Below are positions 59,367 through 64,000 of a stretch of 64,000 nt of DNA, piece by piece. The stretch covers positions 62,001-126,000 of the forward strand of contig JAFEDJ010000046.1 in the NCBI GenBank assembly GCA_018241685.1. The letters are read 5' to 3'. Position numbers and translations under genes: made by a program. Source of the stretch: Pseudomonadota bacterium (GTDB lineage Bacteria > Pseudomonadota > Gammaproteobacteria > Burkholderiales > Rhodocyclaceae). Position 1 is the stretch's first letter. Each line of letters begins with the position of its first letter. The notes below the pieces were generated by a model, which worked only from the letters and a program-made list of their open reading frames with translations, did no database searches and was not told the origin of the DNA.

Positions 59367-59966
59367 ATGACCATTCAATTCAATGCCAAGTCGCGCGTTC
59401 AGCAGGGTTCGAGTGCGAGCCGCCGCCTGCGTCGTGCCGGCAGCGTGCCCGCCATCGTTTTCGGTGGTGCCGCCGCTCCCCAGCAGGTCGAAGTCGATCA
59501 CAACGAGATCTACCACGCCCTGCGCAACGAAGCCTTCCACTCCTCCGTGTTGAGCATGGTCCTGGATGGCGCCGTCCAGTCCGTGATCCTGAAGGACACC
59601 CAGTGGCACCCGTACAAGCAGCAAGTGCTGCACCTGGACTTCCAGCGTGTTGATGCTGCTCACAAGATCCACGTCAAGGTGCCCCTGCACTTCGTGAACG
59701 CCGAGATCGCTCCGGGCGTCAAGCTCGACGGTGGCATCGTGTCCCACGTCATGACCGAAGTTGAACTCGAGTGCCTGCCGGGCGACCTGCCTGAGTTCAT
59801 CCAGGTAGACCTGAAGGATCTGGCTTCCGGCCACTCCATCCACGTGTCCAATCTGGTTCTGCCGGCCGGCGTCAAGGCGCTGACCCACGGTGAAGACCCC
59901 GTCGTGGCGACCATCCTGGCCGTCCGCGGTGGCGCCGACGAAGCTGCCGAAACTCCGGCTGCCTGA
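59367..59966 (+). CDS. rplY: 50S ribosomal protein bL25 (long, CTC type)
   Basis: The 199-residue protein is the CTC form of bL25, binding 5S rRNA. The N-terminal domain has S-R-V-Q-Q-G-S-S-A-S-R-R-L-R-R-A-G and P-A-I-V-F-G-G; then K-D-T-Q-W-H-P and H-L-D-F-Q-R-V. The C-terminal extension of about 100 residues distinguishes it from the 94-residue E. coli form. The ATG has GGAG 8 bases before; an upstream in-frame ATG lies in the terminator zone. pth follows after 30 bases. Confidence 0.94.
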   Translation: MTIQFNAKSRVQQGSSASRRLRRAGSVPAIVFGGAAAPQQVEVDHNEIYHALRNEAFHSSVLSMVLDGAVQSVILKDTQWHPYKQQVLHLDFQRVDAAHKIHVKVPLHFVNAEIAPGVKLDGGIVSHVMTEVELECLPGDLPEFIQVDLKDLASGHSIHVSNLVLPAGVKALTHGEDPVVATILAVRGGADEAAETPAA

Positions 59967-59996
59967 TTCTCCCCGGGATTGCGAGGTCGATAAGGC

Positions 59997-60596
59997 ATGA
60001 GCCAGCTTGCACCCAAGCTCATCGTCGGCCTCGGCAACCCCGGTGCGGAATACGCTGAAACCCGGCATAACGCCGGGTTTTGGTTTTGTGAGCGTCTGGC
60101 CCGTGATCTGGGCGCCAGCTTCAATAAGGAAGCCCGCTTCCACGGCCTCGCCGCCAATGCCCGCAATGAGGGCGTATGGCTGCTGATGCCGCAGACCTTC
60201 ATGAACCGCTCCGGCCAATCGGTGGCCGCGCTGGCGCGTTTCTATCGCATCGCACCCGCCGAGATCCTCGTGGTGCATGACGAACTCGATATTCCTCCCG
60301 GCCAGTTGCGCGTCAAGTTCGGTGGCGGCCTGGGTGGCCACAATGGCCTCAAGGACATCACCGCTCACCTGGGTACCCAGGACTTCTGGCGCCTGCGCAT
60401 TGGCATCGGCCATCCAGGTGACCGTAACGAAGTCGTCAATTTTGTCCTCAGGCCGCCCCGGCGTGAGGAAGCAAGCCTCATCGACGAATCCATCGATCGC
60501 GCCTTGGCCGCCTGGCCGCTGATCGCGCGGGCCGATTGGAACGGCGCGACCCAGCGTCTCAATACCCGCCCGGCCGAGCCGAAAACTCCCCGCTGA
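59997..60596 (+). CDS. pth: Peptidyl-tRNA hydrolase
   Basis: The 199-residue enzyme frees tRNA from peptidyl-tRNA dropped by ribosomes. It has V-G-L-G-N-P-G with N14, and T-R-H-N-A-G-F with catalytic H24, the D-E-L-D-I-P-P-G-Q loop, and G-G-G-L-G-G-H-N-G-L-K. Length is normal. It follows rplY, the common bacterial order rplY-pth, with no terminator between. Confidence 0.97.
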   Translation: MSQLAPKLIVGLGNPGAEYAETRHNAGFWFCERLARDLGASFNKEARFHGLAANARNEGVWLLMPQTFMNRSGQSVAALARFYRIAPAEILVVHDELDIPPGQLRVKFGGGLGGHNGLKDITAHLGTQDFWRLRIGIGHPGDRNEVVNFVLRPPRREEASLIDESIDRALAAWPLIARADWNGATQRLNTRPAEPKTPR

Positions 60597-60698
60597 TTTC
60601 GCCGTGAGGCTTAAAGCCCGCGGAGCCTTTGCCGTATACCTCCCTTAGACAACAACTGACCGGAAATCGAAAACCGGCACCAATCTGGGGTGGTAAGC

Positions 60699-62321
60699 AT
60701 GCGCAAGCTATCGGATACGCCTATCTGGCTACGTCTGACGGGGGCGATCTGGCTGATGCTGGTGATCGCTTGGGGGGGCATGATCGCGTGGGAGACCCGC
60801 GTCAATCGGGACATTGCGATTGCTCAGGCGGAAGACTTCGCGCACAGCATCCATGAAATGACCATGGCCGGCCTGACCGGCATGATGATCACCGGTACTG
60901 TGGGGCAGCGGGAGGTTTTCCTCGACCAGATCAAGCAGCTGTCGGTGATCCGCGATCTCGAAGTGATCCGCGCCGACGCGGTCAGCAAGCAGTTCGGCCC
61001 CGGTAACCGCAAGATGCCGACCCTCGACGAGGATGAAAAGCAGGCCTTGAGCAGCGGGAAGGCCATGGTTCGGGTCGAGCACGGCAACGGCACCGGCGAG
61101 TACCTGCGGGTCGTAAAGCCGGCGCTGGCGTCCACCAATTACCTTGGAAAGAACTGTACCGCCTGCCATCAGGTGACGCCCGGCACGCCGCTGGGTCTGG
61201 TGAGCATGAAGATTTCCCTCGACCGGGTGAACGAGGCGGTGGATACCTTCCTGTGGAAGAGCATCGTCAGTGCGCTGGTGGTGTCGATACCGCTGATCGT
61301 CTTCGTGATGTTCTTCATCCGGCGCTTTGTCGTGACGCCGCTCACCGCGATGAACAACAGCCTGGCCGAGATCGCCAAGGGCGAGGGTGACCTGACCCGT
61401 CGCCTGACGGTGGCGGGGCAGGACGAGATCGGCAAGACCGCATCCACCTTCAACGAAATGCTCGGCACGATTGCCCAGTTGGTGCGGCATGTGTCCGAAT
61501 CGGCTGCGCAGGTGACCAGTTCGGCGCACCAGCTGTCGTCCAGTGCCGGCCGGGTGGCCGACGGTTCCCGCCGCCAGAGCGATCAGTCGGTGAGTGCGGC
61601 CGCATCGGTGGAGCACATGGCGGCCAACATCGCCAACGTGGCGGCCAGCGCCGAGCGGGTGCACCAGCGTTCCCAAGAGAGCCTGAAGCAGGCCGGAGAA
61701 GGCAGCCGGACCCTCGATTCCCTGGTGGCGGAAGTCAGCTACGCCGAGAGCGCGGTGCGTGAAATGGCGTCGTCGGTGGAGCAGTTCGTCGAGTCCACTA
61801 CGGCGATTACGACGATGACCCAGGAGGTGCGTGATATTGCGGAGCAGACCAACCTGCTGGCCCTCAACGCGGCTATCGAGGCAGCCCGCGCCGGCGAGCA
61901 GGGGCGCGGTTTCGCCGTGGTGGCGGACGAGGTGCGCAAGCTGGCCGAGAAGTCGGCCCGCTCGGCCGGCGAGATCGATGCGGTCACGTCGCGCCTCAGC
62001 AAGCAGTCGGTAGCAGTGCGCGAATCCATCCAGCAAGGCCTGGAGCATCTGGCGTCCAGTCGTGAGGCTGTGTCCACGGTGTCCAGCGCGATCACGGCTG
62101 GCAACGAGTCGGTGGTGGCGGTCGGACACGGTCTCGACGAGATCGCCGAGGCCACGGAGCAGCAGCGTTCTGCTAGCGCCGCTGTGGCCGAGAGCATCGA
62201 GTCGATCGCCGCGATGGCGCGGGACAATAATGAAGCTGTCGAGTCCACGGCCCGCGCCGCCCAGGACATGGAGAACCTCGCCAGCCAGTTGCAACAGACG
62301 GTGTCGCGTTTCCGGGTCTAA
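60699..62321 (+). CDS. Methyl-accepting chemotaxis protein with c-type heme motif
   Basis: The 540-residue receptor has a membrane helix (about 15-31), a periplasmic domain holding the heme-binding motif C153-T-A-C-H157, a second helix (about 185-208), a HAMP region, and a signalling domain with the hairpin tip E-Q-T-N-L-L-A-L-N-A-A-I-E-A-A-R-A. The heme suggests redox, oxygen or nitric oxide sensing, as in tetraheme-like chemoreceptors. It lacks the C-terminal adaptation pentapeptide. ATG 60699 is chosen over a GTG 9 bases before; a GGGG-TGG site lies before it. Confidence 0.93.
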   Translation: MRKLSDTPIWLRLTGAIWLMLVIAWGGMIAWETRVNRDIAIAQAEDFAHSIHEMTMAGLTGMMITGTVGQREVFLDQIKQLSVIRDLEVIRADAVSKQFGPGNRKMPTLDEDEKQALSSGKAMVRVEHGNGTGEYLRVVKPALASTNYLGKNCTACHQVTPGTPLGLVSMKISLDRVNEAVDTFLWKSIVSALVVSIPLIVFVMFFIRRFVVTPLTAMNNSLAEIAKGEGDLTRRLTVAGQDEIGKTASTFNEMLGTIAQLVRHVSESAAQVTSSAHQLSSSAGRVADGSRRQSDQSVSAAASVEHMAANIANVAASAERVHQRSQESLKQAGEGSRTLDSLVAEVSYAESAVREMASSVEQFVESTTAITTMTQEVRDIAEQTNLLALNAAIEAARAGEQGRGFAVVADEVRKLAEKSARSAGEIDAVTSRLSKQSVAVRESIQQGLEHLASSREAVSTVSSAITAGNESVVAVGHGLDEIAEATEQQRSASAAVAESIESIAAMARDNNEAVESTARAAQDMENLASQLQQTVSRFRV

Positions 62322-62342
62322 GCCGGAGGCGTGCGGTGTTGG

Positions 62343-62375
62343 AAACGGACGGCTGCAGCCGTCCGTTTTGCTTTT
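62343..62375 (+). terminator. Intrinsic terminator after the chemoreceptor
   Basis: The palindrome AAACGGACGGC-TGCA-GCCGTCCGTTT (62343-62368) forms an 11-bp stem followed by TTGCTTTT. It lies 22 bases after the receptor stop. Confidence 0.9.
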
Positions 62376-62508
62376 GGGCTGCTACGTTCAGTCCACCAGA
62401 TGGAACGCTACCTGCTTGCCAGGCTGCCCGAGTACAGCCGGCCGTTCCTTGTGCCCGCAAACGGTGGGCCCGGCCGCTTATCCGTGACATTCCGGAAGCC
62501 ATCCTGTC

Positions 62509-63585
62509 ATGAACCCGACACCCAGCCTGCCCACCCGCGACGACAAGGTCTTTGTGGCCGGCCATCGCGGCATGATCGGCGCCGCCCTCGTGCGTGCCCT
62601 CGAAACCCGCGGCTACACCGACATCCTGGTCCGCAACGACATTCAGCTCGACATCCTCGATCAGCGTTCGGTCTTCGAGCTGATCGAGTTCCAGCGCCCT
62701 TCGTACGTCTTCTGTGCCGCCGAGCGCCTGCCGTCCTGCGACGGGGAGGAGCCGGGCCGGGTGCTGTTCGAGAACCTGACGATCCAGAACAACCTCATCC
62801 ACGGCGCCCACGAGGCGGCGGTGCGCTGGCTGGCTTTCATCGCGGCAGATGGCATCTACCCGGCCGGGGCGGTGGAGCCCGTCGCGGAGTCTGCGGCGAT
62901 GAGCGGACCGCCGGCGACCGGTGCCTACGGCCAGGCGAAGCTGACTGGAGTGCTGCTGTGCGACGCCTATCGCGCCCAGTACGGCCAGCCCTTCGTGAGC
63001 ATCGTGCCGTCCTGCGTCTATGGTCCGGCGGACAGCTTCGATCTGCATGGTGGCCGGCCGGTCCCTGTGTTGTTGCGTCAGCTGCATCTGGCCAAGCTGG
63101 TGCGTGGTTCAGCGCTCGATGCGATTCCTGCTGACGAGAAGCGCCATGGGCGCATTCCGGATGATGTACTCGCACGCCTCGGGCTGGCACGGGGGGAGGG
63201 CAAGCGTTTCGTAGCGACCGGCGCGGAGCCGGCCATCGTCCTGCCCTGGGCCGCCGATTCATGCTGGGATCTGGTTTTTGCCGACGATCTGGCGACGGTC
63301 TGCGTGGACCTGATGGAGCGGGGCTACGACGGGGCGATGCTCAATGTGGGAAGTGCCGTTCAGGTGACACTGGCTGAACTTGCCGCCCGTCTTGCCGAGC
63401 TGCTTGGTTTCGACGGGAAGATCGAGTTCGCACCGGATGGGCCGGCCGGCTCGCCACGACTCGATACCGGAAGGCTGTCGACGCTGGGCTTGGCGGCGGA
63501 CACGCGTCTCGAGGCCGGGCTGGCAGCGACCTACGCGGATTACACCGCTGAGCGCAAGAAAAAGGCGGCCACCGTGGCCGCCTGA
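62509..63585 (+). CDS. GDP-L-fucose synthase-like protein with altered active site
   Basis: The 358-residue protein has the extended SDR fold of GDP-fucose synthase: G-H-R-G-M-I-G at 18-24, Y140-G-Q-A-K144, and V-P-S-C-V-Y-G-P-A-D-S-F. In E. coli Fcl the key residues are S107, C109, Y136, K140 and H179. Here Y140 and K144 remain, but the S-S-C-I-Y-P segment reads A-D-G-I-Y-P (A113, D114, G115) and R183 replaces H179. Epimerisation is probably lost; plain reductase or another sugar role may remain. It is alone, convergent with livM. Confidence 0.8.
   Translation: MNPTPSLPTRDDKVFVAGHRGMIGAALVRALETRGYTDILVRNDIQLDILDQRSVFELIEFQRPSYVFCAAERLPSCDGEEPGRVLFENLTIQNNLIHGAHEAAVRWLAFIAADGIYPAGAVEPVAESAAMSGPPATGAYGQAKLTGVLLCDAYRAQYGQPFVSIVPSCVYGPADSFDLHGGRPVPVLLRQLHLAKLVRGSALDAIPADEKRHGRIPDDVLARLGLARGEGKRFVATGAEPAIVLPWAADSCWDLVFADDLATVCVDLMERGYDGAMLNVGSAVQVTLAELAARLAELLGFDGKIEFAPDGPAGSPRLDTGRLSTLGLAADTRLEAGLAATYADYTAERKKKAATVAA
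63556..63583 (-). terminator. Terminator of livM located in the epimerase gene end
   Basis: On the minus strand AGGCGGCCAC-G-GTGGCCGCCT forms a 9-10 bp hairpin followed by TTTTTCTT. It coincides with the last codons (K-K-A-A-T-V-A-A) of the fucose-synthase-like gene. It is 33 bases past the livM stop. Confidence 0.75.
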
Positions 63586-63616
63586 TGGTTTGCCGTCGAT
63601 TCGGCGGTCGGGCCCC

Positions 63617-64000
63617 TCAGCGGATGCCGGCGCGCTGGATCAGGGCTTGGATCTCGCCGACGATGCCGCGCCGGAAGGCCAGCACGCAGGCGACGAAGAT
63701 CGCCCCCATGATCACCGTCACCCATGAGCCGACCTTGTCGGCCAGCTCGTTCTGCAGCGTCACAATGGTCGCCGAGCCGACTGCCGGGCCGAGGATGGTG
63801 CCGAGGCCGCCGAGCAGGGTCATCAGCACCACCTCGCCGGAGGTGTGCCAATGTACGTCAGACAGGGAGGCGAGCTGGAAGACCAGCGTCTTGGTCGCAC
63901 CGGCGAGGCCCGCCAGGGAGGCCGAGATCACGAAGGCCAGCAGCTTGAATTTGGCCACGTCGTAGCCGAGGGACACTGCCCGCGGCTCGTTCTCGCGGAT
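63617..64000 (-). CDS. livM: Branched-chain amino acid ABC transporter permease LivM, N-terminus cut
   Basis: The last 127 residues of a LivM-type permease, open to the window end. I-R-E-N-E-P-R-A-V-S-L-G-Y-D-V at the visible start, F-V-I-S-A-S-L-A-G-L-A-G-A, T-L-L-G-G-L-G-T-I-L-G-P-A-V-G-S-A and several hydrophobic helices match the inner-membrane permease of amino-acid or urea/amide ABC uptake systems. The rest of the operon should be beyond base 64000. Confidence 0.9.
   Translation of the reverse strand: MRENEPRAVSLGYDVAKFKLLAFVISASLAGLAGATKTLVFQLASLSDVHWHTSGEVVLMTLLGGLGTILGPAVGSATIVTLQNELADKVGSWVTVIMGAIFVACVLAFRRGIVGEIQALIQRAGIR

Noticed and set aside
1..64000. CRISPR arrays, rRNA genes and insertion sequences
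   Set aside because: No regularly spaced repeats, no rRNA sequence and no transposase-like frame were seen in the window.

Overview
This is a GC-rich stretch of about two thirds G+C from what looks like a betaproteobacterium, most likely of the Rhodocyclales (Azospira/Dechloromonas/Thauera type). That placement is an inference from protein style and gene order: tetratricopeptide protein - lolB - ispE - tRNA-Gln - prs - rplY - pth, and ftsY beside an M16 peptidase pair followed by rsmD - coaD - ferredoxin. No search was run.

Layout. 1-13.7 kb is housekeeping and small accessory genes: a truncated MFS transporter divergent from a LysR regulator, a NifX/NifB-like protein, a DUF4124-glutaredoxin protein, oligopeptidase A, an HDOD protein, purC, a DUF3422 protein, a small membrane protein, class II aldolase, pyruvate kinase and a CHASE-PAS-GGDEF diguanylate cyclase. 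13.9-18.6 kb is a polysaccharide precursor block, rfbBDAC (dTDP-L-rhamnose) and wecB (UDP-ManNAc).

18.7-36.9 kb on the minus strand is a compact 19-gene contractile injection system (phage-tail-like particle). It is transcribed from sheath and tube through a tape-measure-position protein, hub, spike, gp25-like and J-like baseplate proteins to two fibre proteins and terminator-position genes. There are no capsid, portal, terminase, integrase, lysis or AAA+ ATPase genes, so it is not a prophage and it differs from the canonical eCIS gene set. It has its own sigma70-like promoter in an AT-rich gap.

Directly upstream, 37.1-46.4 kb on the same strand, is a five-gene cassette joined by 4-base overlaps and a 1-base gap. 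It encodes a periplasmic-sensor/MFS fusion, an ABC-type solute-binding protein without a permease, a formyltransferase-fold enzyme, a TIR-domain protein and a STAND-type NTPase with a membrane segment and 14 WD40 repeats. I regard this sensing/TIR/STAND cassette next to an injection machine as the candidate undescribed system. The functional link is inferred from adjacency and strand only.

46.5-64 kb is mostly core genes: ftsY, an active/inactive M16 peptidase pair, rsmD, coaD, a 2[4Fe-4S] ferredoxin, a dynamin-like GTPase, mutM, the tetratricopeptide-lolB-ispE-tRNA-Gln-prs-rplY-pth run with well-formed terminators and a near-consensus promoter inside ispE, a chemoreceptor with a c-type heme motif, a GDP-fucose-synthase-like protein lacking key catalytic residues, and the 3' end of a livM permease. 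No gap longer than about 300 bases lacks a gene.
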